Positions 37,548-46,929 of a DNA stretch of 64,000 nt are shown here, piece after piece. Location of the stretch: the NCBI RefSeq assembly GCF_026683955.1, contig NZ_CP113343.1:1736001-1800000 (forward strand), given 5' to 3'. Position numbers and translations under genes: made by a program. Position 1 is the first letter of the stretch. Every line of letters starts with the position of its first letter. This DNA comes from Arthrobacter sp. MMS18-M83 (lineage in GTDB: Bacteria; Actinomycetota; Actinomycetes; Actinomycetales; Micrococcaceae). The notes beneath the pieces are model-generated. The model saw only the letters and a program-made list of their open reading frames with translations, did not search any database and was not told where the DNA came from.

Positions 37548-39077
37548 ATGATGAGCACAAAAGCCCCTGCCGACATCGATGGCCGGGTCCGCGACGCCAA
37601 GCCCGCTGGCGCGTCGGTCTGGAGGTCCGATTACCGAATCTTGCGCGACTTCCGGGCTTTCGAAATCGTCAATGCGATGCGCTTGCCACTCACCCTGGAT
37701 GGTTTCAGGGCCCTCGCGACCTTCGGATCAATAGCCTTGATTGTGGTTGGAACCCTCGTGTTCGTTTCCACGATGTCTGTTCTCCGCGATGGCCCGTTCC
37801 GCCATGACATAGCTGCTGCGCTCAATTGGGGGTTCCTCAGCATCCTTTATGCCGCCGTCGCTACGGTGTTCAGCGAGGTCATCTCAAGCCGACGGCTCTC
37901 AGTCGCCGGCACCCCGCACTTGGAGCTTTTCAGGGCAATGGAACTTCCGCTCCAGCAGGTAGTGGTGAGATACGGCTTGATCCCGGCGTTCCGGCGCACA
38001 GGCATGCTTTGGTATTCTGCTGCGACATTCCTCGCGATCTTCTTCGAGGAGACGCCGAGCTGCCTCAACGTCCTGGTGGCTTCGATCTCAGTGTTGGCTT
38101 GCGCCTCCTGTGCGTGCTTCTACTCTGTTCTTCATTTCGCCTCCGCGCCGGTACGACGGATAGGCCTTCATTGGCTGTTTTGCCTCTTGGCGCTGGTTCT
38201 CGGACTGGTGCTCGGAACGGCCACTGGGTTTCTTGTGCCTCGGCTCGCTCCGCTCGGCGGCCTCGCAGAAGACCCTTCGCGTGCCCTTCCGGTGCTGTGT
38301 TTGCTAGCGGCAACTTCCTCCGGGCTGCTGGTCCTCCTCGGCATCCGCAAGTGGCGCGGCCTCGCCTACCGAAAGGTCTCCCTAGAGACGCAACGGGACG
38401 CCAGGCGACGATCCGTGGCCAACTTTGGTTTATTCGTTGTCACCGATTTGTTGAGCAGTAAGCAGGGCTCTGTGGTCAGCACGATCGTCCTCGCTTGGAT
38501 TACCGTCGTTGGCATCCTGCTCGGAGCAAGAGGCGTTCTCCCCCTCGACTCGACCCTCAGTGACGAGGAATTGCGCAAGTTCCTGGTTGGCGTTGCCGTT
38601 CTCCTGGGCCTGGGAGTCACGGAACCGATGCTTTATCGGATCGGGCCCACGGCAAAGCTTTACCACTACCGGTTTGCCTGGGAGAACGGCTTCTCCGGCA
38701 CCGCGATCGTTGCCCGTCTCATTGGGATCTACATTCTGGCGGGGGCGGTCATCGGAGGATTTGTTTTCCTCGGTGCGCTCCTTCTCCTGGGCATTCTTGC
38801 CCCCGGCACTGTCGCTACAGGCATGATCGTCGCAGCGTCCGGGGTCGTTGCGGAATCGTGCTCCCGGCCGCCGACCACTACCGACGGCACGAAGTCCAAT
38901 GACATCATGGACGCCCTGTTTACGCTCCTCCTGATTTCTCCTTGCTCGCTCATCCTTATCGTCAGCCCCGAATTCAGCACGTTGCTGTTGTTGGGCTACT
39001 CCATCCTTTTGACCCTGGGGGCCGCTACATGTCTGAAACAATGTCTTTTGAGACTTCGATCGAGATTGATTCTGTAA
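37548..39077 (+). CDS. Large multi-spanning membrane protein, putative ABC permease
   Basis: 509 residues with about 11 hydrophobic segments spread over the full length and no ATPase motif. The 3' end overlaps the ABC ATPase gene by 49 bp, so the two probably form an exporter. Known circular bacteriocin clusters also contain one large membrane protein essential for production (AS-48 B, CirB). I cannot show sequence homology to those by eye. Confidence 0.65.
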   Translation: MMSTKAPADIDGRVRDAKPAGASVWRSDYRILRDFRAFEIVNAMRLPLTLDGFRALATFGSIALIVVGTLVFVSTMSVLRDGPFRHDIAAALNWGFLSILYAAVATVFSEVISSRRLSVAGTPHLELFRAMELPLQQVVVRYGLIPAFRRTGMLWYSAATFLAIFFEETPSCLNVLVASISVLACASCACFYSVLHFASAPVRRIGLHWLFCLLALVLGLVLGTATGFLVPRLAPLGGLAEDPSRALPVLCLLAATSSGLLVLLGIRKWRGLAYRKVSLETQRDARRRSVANFGLFVVTDLLSSKQGSVVSTIVLAWITVVGILLGARGVLPLDSTLSDEELRKFLVGVAVLLGLGVTEPMLYRIGPTAKLYHYRFAWENGFSGTAIVARLIGIYILAGAVIGGFVFLGALLLLGILAPGTVATGMIVAASGVVAESCSRPPTTTDGTKSNDIMDALFTLLLISPCSLILIVSPEFSTLLLLGYSILLTLGAATCLKQCLLRLRSRLIL

Positions 39078-39673
39078 CTGCCGGCTACCGGCAAGGTTCG
39101 CCCGTCCTGGACGGACTCAGTCTGAGTATGAATACGCCCGGGCTCTACCGGGTGGCTGGTGGCAACGGCAGCGGTAAGTCGACTCTTCTCGAGCTCATTA
39201 GCGGTTTCTTGCAGCCTTGGGCCGGAAGCGTGCGCCTTTGCGGCATCGATGCCGGTTCCCCCGATGCCCGCCATGTACGGAGCGTCTGCCGCACGACGCC
39301 GGCGCTCTATCCTTCCATGACCGTTCACGACCATCTGGCGCTTGCCGCCCGTAGCCGTCAGGTCGGCCCGGAGGCAGGGCTCGCACGACTGGTTAGATAT
39401 GGATTGGAGGATTGGGGCGAGCAGCCCGTGTCGATGTTGTCGACGGGCAATATCCGAAAGCTCTGGCTTCTGATGTGTACCGTAGCCGATACCCCGGTGG
39501 TCGCCATCGATGAGCCCTTCAACGGTATGGACGTTCAAGGCATCGAGGCCCTTGTCGGAGAGCTGAGCGAGTGGGCACATCACAAACTAGTAGTGCTTGT
39601 CTCCCATGCAGTTCCCGACCAACTGACGATTGGCCATTCCTTCGTCTTCGAGCGAACCGAGGTGGAGGCGTAG
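39029..39673 (+). CDS. ABC transporter ATP-binding protein of the bacteriocin operon
   Basis: 214 residues. Walker A is GGNGSGKST, the signature is a divergent LSTGNIRK, Walker B is PVVAIDEPF and the H-loop is VLVSHA. Start ATG 39029 has GGGGG upstream; an ATG at 39041 is an alternative. It overlaps the permease-like gene. It would energise export of, or self-protection from, the bacteriocin. It ends 79 bp before the end of the convergent regulator gene. Confidence 0.8.
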   Translation: MSETMSFETSIEIDSVTAGYRQGSPVLDGLSLSMNTPGLYRVAGGNGSGKSTLLELISGFLQPWAGSVRLCGIDAGSPDARHVRSVCRTTPALYPSMTVHDHLALAARSRQVGPEAGLARLVRYGLEDWGEQPVSMLSTGNIRKLWLLMCTVADTPVVAIDEPFNGMDVQGIEALVGELSEWAHHKLVVLVSHAVPDQLTIGHSFVFERTEVEA

Positions 39674-39752
39674 CCGAGACAAGTGGTCGCGTAGTTCCGA
39701 TACGCACACCCAATCCATGGATCGGGACTACTCAATGCCCGGAAAGCCGTTC

Positions 39753-42383
39753 CTAGCGGAAGGGAGCCGTATCCCGGACCAGGTCAAATAGGGCAGCGCG
39801 CGTTGGGCTGCCGGTCTTTCGGAGCGCATTGGAAATGTGGTTTTCCACCGTCCTGATACTGATTCCCAAGTGCTCGGCGATCTCAGGGTTGGAACGATGA
39901 CCGGCCAAGGCTGCTATCTCAATTTCCCGGACTGTCAGAGGCGAGTAGCTACCGGAATTGAATGCCATGGGCTCATCTGCCGACGGGAATCGAGTCGCAA
40001 AAATGGAGTACGCCCGCTCCATCTCGGCCGCCCCTACGGTGTCGTCCATGAAGGCATACCGCTTGAACGCACCTCGGAGCAGCATCCGAACTTGGTAGAG
40101 ATCGGAGTCGGGCTCGTAATTCTCGAGCAGGACGCCGAGCAATTGGTGGTCTTGTTCCACCACCGCCCCCGCAATTGCCACAAGCTGATCGTGTGAGGTG
40201 CAGGCACGCTCCCTCAAGGTCTGCCGAAGAATCTCAAGAACCTTCCGACCAGGAAGAAGGCAAGTGAAGAAGAGTGCAGAGTACGTCGCTTCCAGAACAT
40301 AGCCACGTTCCAGCTGCCTTCGAATGAGGCGCGCGGCTTTCCTGTCGAATACTGCGGGGATGAGGGGCCGTCCGGCGACGAGCTCGTAGACTCCTTTTGC
40401 GATTCCGGGAAGCGGGCCGACGTCTTCGGCCTCGCGCCGCGCCTGCGTTGCAAGGGTCGCGGTGGGCAAGATGGCGGACGTCGCAGCCCTCAGCCCGGCG
40501 AGCCGCAGCATGGCGTCATGGAGGGAATCCACTAGGAAGCCTGGCCGTCCCATGGCGAAGACGCTGCCCATCAGGTACTCTGCCTCGTCGAAATGGCCGC
40601 GGTAGACGAGTGCTTGGGCAGCGACGTAGGTGTTCGACACCAACCCGAATTGATCCAGGTTTCGGCGGGCTTCCGCGCGTTGGTCGAGCGCAAAGACAAT
40701 TGCCTCCTCGATCCGCCCCGAGGTGAACAATGCCAGTCCTCGGATGAAAGGTCCGATGCGGGGAAATCCCCTGAATCCGTTTGAGGAGTCGATGGCATTG
40801 AGTGCCGCGGAAGGGTTGAGGCGGTAGAGTTCCAGCATCCCCCGGACGCAGGCCAGGACACCGCTTTCTGGGTGGCGATCGTGTAGACGCGCCAAGGTGT
40901 CGTCGAGATTCTGAGGCATTCGGTCGTATGACGCTACGAGGAAGAGTTCTACCGATTCAACCTCGGCCGACCATTCAGGGTGTTCCTTCCCAAAGTTCCT
41001 CAGGGCGTCGGCCGCATGTTCCAGCCCTTTGCCAGAGTAGATAGCCCAAAGCGCTTTGGTAACTGCCAAGAAGAGGAGTTCGCACGTGTCTCCCTCCGAG
41101 CTCACGGTCTCGGAAAGCACCCGCTCAATTCTCGATGCGTCAGCCGGCGAGCCCCAGTTAACGCTCAGGAGTGCCACGGCGTTCGATACCGATTTTTCGG
41201 CATCCCACCGGTCAAAGCGGCGACGCTCTAGAACCGAGATCCTCTCATGTAAATGGCGCGCCGTAGCCGCGTCGTCTGTACTCCGTTCAAGGCGCACAGC
41301 ATCTAGGACCCCCGTCAGCGAATCGGCTGGCGTGACGTCACCATTGGGTTCCTGTGGCGGGACGCTCAAGGTCCGGGTGATTCGATCCTGCAGGACCCGC
41401 CGGCTCGTGAGCACTCGCTGGCCACGGAAATAGTCGGCTAGCACCGGTGGCGTGATCGCAGCGCAAATGTTGTTGTGTGGATCCTCCATGACGGAAATCA
41501 AGCCGTGCTGTTCGAGCCGGTCCAGAACGTCTGCGTCGACTACCCGTTGCAGCACATCGATAGGCGCTGTACCGGCGATGGCCATGGTCTGAAGGCCGGT
41601 GAGTTCGGCGGACTCGAGTCCTTCAAGGAGAGATTCCACGGTGCCCTGCAGGTGGTCATTCCACAAGGTGTCGCCTGTCATGTGCCATTGCCCGTTGCTA
41701 AGGGCAAGCAAATCACTGAGTGAGGCTGTTTCCGCGATTCGGGCCACAAGCCTGGGGTTCCCCGCGGATTTGGTGAGGATGCGGGCAGTGGTATCAGCGT
41801 CCGCGGGAGCGCCCAAAACATCCGTGATGAGCTCGCTCACGTGCTCATAGCGAAGCGGATTCAGCTGGACCCTGGCTTCAGGGCCAGGACTCAAGACGGC
41901 GCGCCGCCCCTTCGCGTTAGGGGAAGACTCACCCATTGTCACGATCATCGGCCGCTTCGTCCTGAGCCTCACGGCATCCAGGACCGCAAGGGTCTCCGTG
42001 TCGACGAATTCGAGGTCATCGACAACAAGCACACGCTCCCCTGGCCTGGCGAGCCGTCCAGCCAATGTGTCAACCACGCCCAGCACGCCCAATTGACCTA
42101 TTCGAATATCAAGTCCCAGGCTATATATTCCACCAAACGGTATTTCGCGATGTGAGCGAAGGGCCGAAATAGAATAAACCGTAGCACCGGTTTTCTCGAG
42201 CTCGGCGATTGTTTTTTGCGCGACACTCGTGCGTCCACTTCCGGGCGCACCGACAATTCGAACCATCATCCCGCGAGCAATATAGTCCAGCGTTCGCCGA
42301 ACTTCCTGTTCGAACACTCGCGATCCAACTTTCTCTGATGCTCTAATCGGCACGCTCCGGGCCCTAGAAGGTGCTACGTCCAT
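39753..42383 (-). CDS. Large ATP-binding LuxR-type (LAL, MalT-like) transcriptional regulator
   Basis: 876 residues. The N-terminal AAA/STAND-type ATPase has Walker A IVGAPGSGRTSVAQ and Walker B ERVLVVDDLEF. A long helical middle follows, and a C-terminal LuxR helix-turn-helix lies at about 815-870 (PLTVREIEIAALAGHRSNPE, then LGISIRTVENHISNAL). Regulators of this build, such as MalT, are activators that multimerise and bind direct repeats. It lies convergent to the bacteriocin operon and has its own heptamer array 127 bp upstream of its start, so I propose it drives the array promoters, including its own. Confidence 0.85.
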   Translation of the reverse strand: MDVAPSRARSVPIRASEKVGSRVFEQEVRRTLDYIARGMMVRIVGAPGSGRTSVAQKTIAELEKTGATVYSISALRSHREIPFGGIYSLGLDIRIGQLGVLGVVDTLAGRLARPGERVLVVDDLEFVDTETLAVLDAVRLRTKRPMIVTMGESSPNAKGRRAVLSPGPEARVQLNPLRYEHVSELITDVLGAPADADTTARILTKSAGNPRLVARIAETASLSDLLALSNGQWHMTGDTLWNDHLQGTVESLLEGLESAELTGLQTMAIAGTAPIDVLQRVVDADVLDRLEQHGLISVMEDPHNNICAAITPPVLADYFRGQRVLTSRRVLQDRITRTLSVPPQEPNGDVTPADSLTGVLDAVRLERSTDDAATARHLHERISVLERRRFDRWDAEKSVSNAVALLSVNWGSPADASRIERVLSETVSSEGDTCELLFLAVTKALWAIYSGKGLEHAADALRNFGKEHPEWSAEVESVELFLVASYDRMPQNLDDTLARLHDRHPESGVLACVRGMLELYRLNPSAALNAIDSSNGFRGFPRIGPFIRGLALFTSGRIEEAIVFALDQRAEARRNLDQFGLVSNTYVAAQALVYRGHFDEAEYLMGSVFAMGRPGFLVDSLHDAMLRLAGLRAATSAILPTATLATQARREAEDVGPLPGIAKGVYELVAGRPLIPAVFDRKAARLIRRQLERGYVLEATYSALFFTCLLPGRKVLEILRQTLRERACTSHDQLVAIAGAVVEQDHQLLGVLLENYEPDSDLYQVRMLLRGAFKRYAFMDDTVGAAEMERAYSIFATRFPSADEPMAFNSGSYSPLTVREIEIAALAGHRSNPEIAEHLGISIRTVENHISNALRKTGSPTRAALFDLVRDTAPFR

Positions 42384-42509
42384 CCGATTCGACTGCTGCC
42401 TGTCCAGAGACAGGCAGCAGCTGGTGGATTCCCAGGCAACCCGGCAGGATCCCCCAAGGCTCTTCTACGAACCGCCTTCCAAGGGAACCGTAGATTCCGA
42501 AACCGGCGT

Positions 42510-42635
42510 CTAGGTGGTGTGATGGCGAAACTCCGTGTGCGCCGCGAGCCGTCTAGGTGTGCCGACCTGCGGTTTTGTTCCGCATCTGAGTGTGCGCCCG
42601 CGACGACTAGGTGTTCCCCAGGGACTACAGAGGTG
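42510..42635 (-). promoter_or_regulatory. Heptamer array B, upstream of the LuxR-type regulator
   Basis: On the minus strand: CACCTAG at 42607-42613, CACTCAG at 42586-42592, CACCTAG at 42553-42559, CACGGAG at 42531-42537 and CACCTAG at 42510-42516, with a weak CACCTCT at 42629-42635. Spacing toward the gene is 22, 21, 33, 22 and 21. A possible -10 (TACGGT) begins 24 bp after the start of the last copy. CACCTAGACGCC is shared with array A. The rest of the 540-bp gap shows nothing else definite. Confidence 0.7.
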
Positions 42636-42925
42636 AGGCTTGGCGGTGACGGTTTCTCCATGGTTCTCCTGTTGGTGTCCTCCTGTTTGAGACGTTACGG
42701 GGACTTCGCGGCCGTCTCTAGGCCAAACCTCGCACATGTGGATATTTATTCGAATCAATTTTCTATTACTAGAACACACATTCGATCATGCGCGCCGCCG
42801 CACCTATTTTGAGACCATGTCAAGATGCCTTTTCGCGCATGTGGAAAACTCTTCCTTTTCTCGCATTTTGGATGCTAGAATCTGCGGACATTCGCGTCAA
42901 AAAACTGAATCATTGGGGGCAATAA

Positions 42926-43588
42926 ATGAACATTCGCGCGCCTAAAAACTACGGGGCAATAAAGCACGCGTCGCGTGGCTTTTCGAACGCTCGGAAAGCT
43001 AGCTTCACGGTCTTTGCCATCGTCACATCAACAGCCGCAGCGCTCTCCCTCGCCGCGTGTGGCGGAGCCAGCAGCCCGCCAATTTCGCAGGCCAGCGCCA
43101 CACAATCGGCGTCGACTTCCGCTTCACCAACCCCGACGCCAACGCCCGCACGTACCGCGCCGAAATCCCCGTCCTGCGTGACGGAGAACGCAACCGAGAA
43201 CTACCCGCCTAAGGAATTCATTTGCACGAAATCCGACGCGGGGGCCCTGCTCTGGATGGAACGCTCAGAGTCCAAGAAAGTGACGGACGCGCGTGCAGCG
43301 GCGGCGGCGAAGGCTGTGGCAGAAAAGGCCGCCGCAGACAAAGCGGCGGCAGACGCCGCAGCTGCCCAAGCAGCGGCCCAGGCGAAGGCAAATACCGACG
43401 CCGCAGCGGCGAAGGCCCAACAAGACCAAGCCCAGGCTCGGCTGGCACAGCCGCCGGCGCCGTCGTCCGTTTACTATGCGAACTGTACGGCCGCTCGAGC
43501 CGCCGGCGCTGCACCTATCTACCGGGGCCAGCCGGGTTACCGGCCTGCGCTGGATAGGGATAACGACGGAATCGCCTGCGAGAAATAG
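42926..43588 (+). CDS. Excalibur-domain lipoprotein
   Basis: 220 residues. Signal and lipobox (LSLAAC near residue 46), a Ser/Thr/Pro linker, an Ala/Lys-rich coiled coil (about 115-170) and a C-terminal excalibur domain with the calcium-loop motif DRDNDGIACE. Such proteins bind calcium and are often surface nucleases or adhesins; no nuclease domain is seen here. GGGGG precedes the ATG. It is divergent from the LuxR regulator but lies on the far side of array B. Confidence 0.8.
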   Translation: MNIRAPKNYGAIKHASRGFSNARKASFTVFAIVTSTAAALSLAACGGASSPPISQASATQSASTSASPTPTPTPARTAPKSPSCVTENATENYPPKEFICTKSDAGALLWMERSESKKVTDARAAAAAKAVAEKAAADKAAADAAAAQAAAQAKANTDAAAAKAQQDQAQARLAQPPAPSSVYYANCTAARAAGAAPIYRGQPGYRPALDRDNDGIACEK

Positions 43589-43592
43589 GCAT

Positions 43593-43629
43593 AAAAAGCA
43601 GGGCCGGTCAAGGACCGGCCCTGCTTTTT
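43593..43629. terminator. Bidirectional terminator between the excalibur gene and csp
   Basis: Perfect 17-bp arms (43593-43609, 43613-43629) with AAAAA at one side, TTTTT at the other and a 3-nt loop. Confidence 0.92.
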
Positions 43630-43641
43630 GAAATCCGAAGC

Positions 43642-43845
43642 TTAGAGAGCCTGGATGTTTACTGCCTGGGGACCCTTGGGGCCCTGCTCGACGTCGAAGG
43701 AAACCTTCTGGTTCTCTTCGAGGGAGCGGTAGCCGCCCGAGTTAATAGCAGAGTAGTGAGCGAAAACGTCCTGGCTGCCATCTTCCGGGGAGATGAAGCC
43801 GAAGCCCTTTTCGGAGTTGAACCACTTGACGATACCTGTAGCCAT
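43642..43845 (-). CDS. CspA-family cold-shock protein
   Basis: 67 residues, a single OB-fold cold-shock domain with RNP1 KGFGFI and RNP2 VFAHY. It is an RNA chaperone. The long upstream gap (43846-44137) probably holds its structured 5' leader, as is common for csp genes; no fold could be assigned. Confidence 0.95.
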   Translation of the reverse strand: MATGIVKWFNSEKGFGFISPEDGSQDVFAHYSAINSGGYRSLEENQKVSFDVEQGPKGPQAVNIQAL

Positions 43846-44137
43846 TTTTTCAGTTTCCTTACTGAAGGTGGAGGTTGTCCCGACTGTCGGGCCTCCGGTG
43901 TGGGGTGTTCTCCACCGTTACTTCAGAAGGTCGCGGTTGATGAACCGCGGGAACTGCCTGAACTACCAAATGCCAAACACAACAACAGCTACAAGCATAC
44001 AGGGGTTTCGGCGGATGGCCACTATTTGTCAAAACTCTTCGTCTGTCGCGCGCCGCCAGCCCGGGCGGATCGTGGGGTGGATCACGCGAATCGGCCCTCA
44101 GGAATGGCAAAGTGCTACGATTGCTACGGAGGCAATG

Positions 44138-44404
44138 ATGACCACGATTCCACACCGGGAACTCCGGAACAACAGCAGCAAGATTCTGGAGCGCGTCAAA
44201 AATGGCGAAACAATTGACGTGACCAACAACGGGGAAATTGCAGCAACGCTGATACCGCCCTCCGCGTCGCCGTTCGAACGGCTGCTTCAGTCAGGCGGGG
44301 TCCGCCGTGCCGCCGAGAGTCCCGTGGATTTCAGGCTTGTGCCCCGCATCAAGAGTGAGATGGGCACGCCAGACATTCTGGCCGATCTGCGTGGCGATCG
44401 GTGA
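44138..44404 (+). CDS. Phd/YefM-type antitoxin
   Basis: 88 residues. The N-terminal Phd-like DNA-binding part is PHRELRNNSSKILERVKNG, and the basic C-terminal part would wrap the toxin. ATG 44138 with GGAGG 5 nt upstream is preferred to ATG 44135. It overlaps the toxin gene by 4 bp. It probably represses the pair and neutralises VapC. Confidence 0.85.
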   Translation: MTTIPHRELRNNSSKILERVKNGETIDVTNNGEIAATLIPPSASPFERLLQSGGVRRAAESPVDFRLVPRIKSEMGTPDILADLRGDR

Positions 44405-44793
44405 TCACCTATGTAGACACCTCGGCGGTCCTCAAGCTTTTGGTCGACGAACCGGAATCCGCTGCCCTCGCTGAGTATCTTTCTACTGCTGCCGCAAGCG
44501 GACACCGCCTTGTCGCGTCAATGCTGCTCTACACAGAGCTCCATTGCGCGGCGCGTCGGCGGGGCCTGGACTCGGGACCGGTGAATACCGTACTCGGTGG
44601 CGTCAATCTGGTGGACGTCGCCCGCTCCGACCTGATGTACGCGGCAGCCCTTCCTGGCGGGCTGCGGAGCGCGGACGCGATCCATCTCGCAACAGCAATC
44701 AGGCTCCAATCGGATCTGATGGTCGCTTACGACGTCGAACTTCTCGCCGCCGCCACTGACGCCGGCGTCACTGTCCTCTCGCCCGGAAAATAG
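44401..44793 (+). CDS. vapC: VapC-family PIN-domain toxin (ribonuclease)
   Basis: 130 residues. PIN acidic residues: Asp in TYVDTSAVLKLL, Glu in LLYTELHCA, Asp in RSADAIHLA and Asp in VAYDVELL. It is a Mg-dependent RNase whose activity is blocked by the antitoxin. The GTG start lies in the antitoxin stop. Confidence 0.9.
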   Translation: MITYVDTSAVLKLLVDEPESAALAEYLSTAAASGHRLVASMLLYTELHCAARRRGLDSGPVNTVLGGVNLVDVARSDLMYAAALPGGLRSADAIHLATAIRLQSDLMVAYDVELLAAATDAGVTVLSPGK

Positions 44794-44837
44794 CCCCTCC
44801 CCCTCCTTTAGCGCCCCAACCGGCGTAGAGTTCCGCC

Positions 44838-45602
44838 ATGGAGCCGATTCGGGTGGTCCTTCTTCCGGGGAGCGTTCTTCCCGCCCAACCCGCTTATGGC
44901 GCGCTGATCGAGGCGCTGGGGCCCGACGTCGACGCCGTCGCGAAAGACCTGGAGCTGTACGACGGCGATGAGCCGCCACCGGGCTGGAGTCTGGACACCG
45001 AGATCGACGGCGTGCTCCGCGAGGCCGGAGCCCGCGGCTGGGACACCTTTCACCTGCTCGGTTATTCGGGAGGTGGAGCCGCCTCTTTGGCGTTCGCCGC
45101 CAAGCACCCCGAGCGGCTTCTTAGCCTCACGCTTCTGGAGCCCGCCTGGGCCGGCAGTTGGGACTGGAGCCCGGCGCACGCTCAACTCTGGAAAGAATAC
45201 GAAGCGCTGGATTCTCTGCCGCCTGCGCAGTTCATGGCGGCGTTCATGAGGCTGGGAGTGAAGCCCGACGTCGTCCTTCCGCCGCCGCCCGAAGGCGGAC
45301 CGCCGCCGTGGATGGCCAAGCGGCCGGCCGGGATCCGGGCGTTCCTGCGGGACTTCAAGATTTACGATCTGGACCGGGCTCGGTTGGCTGCGTTCAATCG
45401 GCCGGTGTTTTTCGTCCTCGGCGGCCTGAGCAATCCGGACGACTATGGCGAGGTTGCCGAGCGGCTGTCCACGGTGTTCCCGGACTTCCGCCTTGAGGTG
45501 TTCCCTGACCGCCACCACTTCGATCCCCCGCACCGGATCGAACCCGACCGGCTTGGCAGGTTGCTGCGCGAGCACTGGGAACGGGCGGATCGGGTTATCT
45601 AA
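44838..45602 (+). CDS. Alpha/beta-hydrolase family protein
   Basis: 254 residues. Strand-nucleophile-helix motif LLGYSGGGAASLAFA (Ser in G-Y-S-G-G), a likely acid around FVLGGLSNPDD, and the late His in FPDRHHFDPPHR. The substrate is unknown. No operon partner. Confidence 0.75.
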   Translation: MEPIRVVLLPGSVLPAQPAYGALIEALGPDVDAVAKDLELYDGDEPPPGWSLDTEIDGVLREAGARGWDTFHLLGYSGGGAASLAFAAKHPERLLSLTLLEPAWAGSWDWSPAHAQLWKEYEALDSLPPAQFMAAFMRLGVKPDVVLPPPPEGGPPPWMAKRPAGIRAFLRDFKIYDLDRARLAAFNRPVFFVLGGLSNPDDYGEVAERLSTVFPDFRLEVFPDRHHFDPPHRIEPDRLGRLLREHWERADRVI

Positions 45603-45743
45603 AGCAGGTCAGGTGCGCGCTGAGCGAGCTGCCCGGCACCTGAACAAACAGCCGCCGGACCCTGCCGCGTGCACCGTGCGTGGCGCTATGCTCTGACCAT
45701 TGGGGGGCGCAGTTGCTCCTGCACACCAGAAGGAGCACTGCGG

Positions 45744-46835
45744 ATGAGTGACTACCAGCCCGAGCAACGCCCGTGGCCGCCCCAGCCAACCACGCCCTAC
45801 CAGACAAACCCCAGCCCCTGGCCCGATCCGCGGCAAGGCTATCCCCCGCCGCCTCTGCGCACCGAACCGCTGGCCATCGCATCCCTCGTCTGCTCTTTCG
45901 TAATCAGCGTGCTCGGCATCATCTTTGGGCATATCGCCCTCGCGCGGATCAGGCGGAGCGGCGACGGCGGCCGGGGTCTCGCCGTCGCAGGTCTAGTGGT
46001 CGGATACGCAGGCCTCGCGGCTGGCACGCTCGCGGCCGTGCTCGCACTGACGCTCGTGTCCACCGGGTTGACCATGACCGCCGGGCAGTGGATCGGAAGC
46101 GGCCCCTCGGCCACTCCCCTGCTCCAACTCCCCGATCGGGGGCCAAGCCCGGCGAACATGAACGCCAACGGCGGGATCACCTTGGTCGCGGGAAGCAAAG
46201 TGGTGCCCGTCGCGGCGTCCACTGTCGACACCACCACGCTCCCGTCGCCGGATCCTCTCGCGACGCCGAGCGGGCAGCCCGCGCACGCGCCAGGCGTCGA
46301 GGCCGCCCCGAAAGGGCAGCCGGCCAAGGTGGTCGTGTACTTGGACTTCATGTGCCCGTACTGCGCCGACTTTCACAGCTCCTACGGGCCCAGTCTCGAC
46401 CGCTTGCGCAACGAGGGAAAGATCACCGTGGAATACCGTCCCGTCGCCTACCTCGACCGCCAGTCCACCAATAGGTACTCGTCACGTGCGGCCGCCGCGG
46501 CAGCGTGCGTCGCCGATGCCCACCCGGACAGGTATGCGGACTTCCTCTCCCAGTTGTTTGCCCACCAGCCGGCCCAAGGGTCCTCGGGCCTGAGCAACCA
46601 GGAGCTGAAGTCCCTCGTGGGGGCGGCGGGCGCCGATGCGGCCAAGTGCATCGACAGTGGCACGTTCCTCGCGTGGGCGCGGTATTCCAACAGGCTCGCC
46701 GTGGACAGCGGGATCAACGGCATCCCGACGGCGTTCGTCGACGGCAAGCAGTGGGGCGGCGGCACATCGACCGGATTGGACTTTATTCAGTTCCTCCAGG
46801 TCAATCTCAGCGCCCGCGCGGGCGCCGGGACCTAA
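45744..46835 (+). CDS. DUF4190-like membrane protein fused to a DsbA-type thioredoxin domain
   Basis: 363 residues. A Pro-rich cytoplasmic head (about 1-45), two membrane helices of the DUF4190 type (IASLVCSFVISVLGIIFGHI; LAVAGLVVGYAGLAAGTLAA), a linker of about 80 residues, and an external DsbA-like domain with CPYC in YLDFMCPYCADFH and the cis-Pro region NGIPTAFVDG. It probably makes or shuffles disulfides outside the membrane. AAGGAG sits before ATG 45744. Confidence 0.8.
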   Translation: MSDYQPEQRPWPPQPTTPYQTNPSPWPDPRQGYPPPPLRTEPLAIASLVCSFVISVLGIIFGHIALARIRRSGDGGRGLAVAGLVVGYAGLAAGTLAAVLALTLVSTGLTMTAGQWIGSGPSATPLLQLPDRGPSPANMNANGGITLVAGSKVVPVAASTVDTTTLPSPDPLATPSGQPAHAPGVEAAPKGQPAKVVVYLDFMCPYCADFHSSYGPSLDRLRNEGKITVEYRPVAYLDRQSTNRYSSRAAAAAACVADAHPDRYADFLSQLFAHQPAQGSSGLSNQELKSLVGAAGADAAKCIDSGTFLAWARYSNRLAVDSGINGIPTAFVDGKQWGGGTSTGLDFIQFLQVNLSARAGAGT

Positions 46836-46929
46836 TGGGCGTGCGGTGAAGACTTGCCGGGGGCGGCCGCCATCCGGAGCCTTCACGTCGACGCCGTAGC
46901 CCCACAATGATTGGACTGGAGGACGAGCA

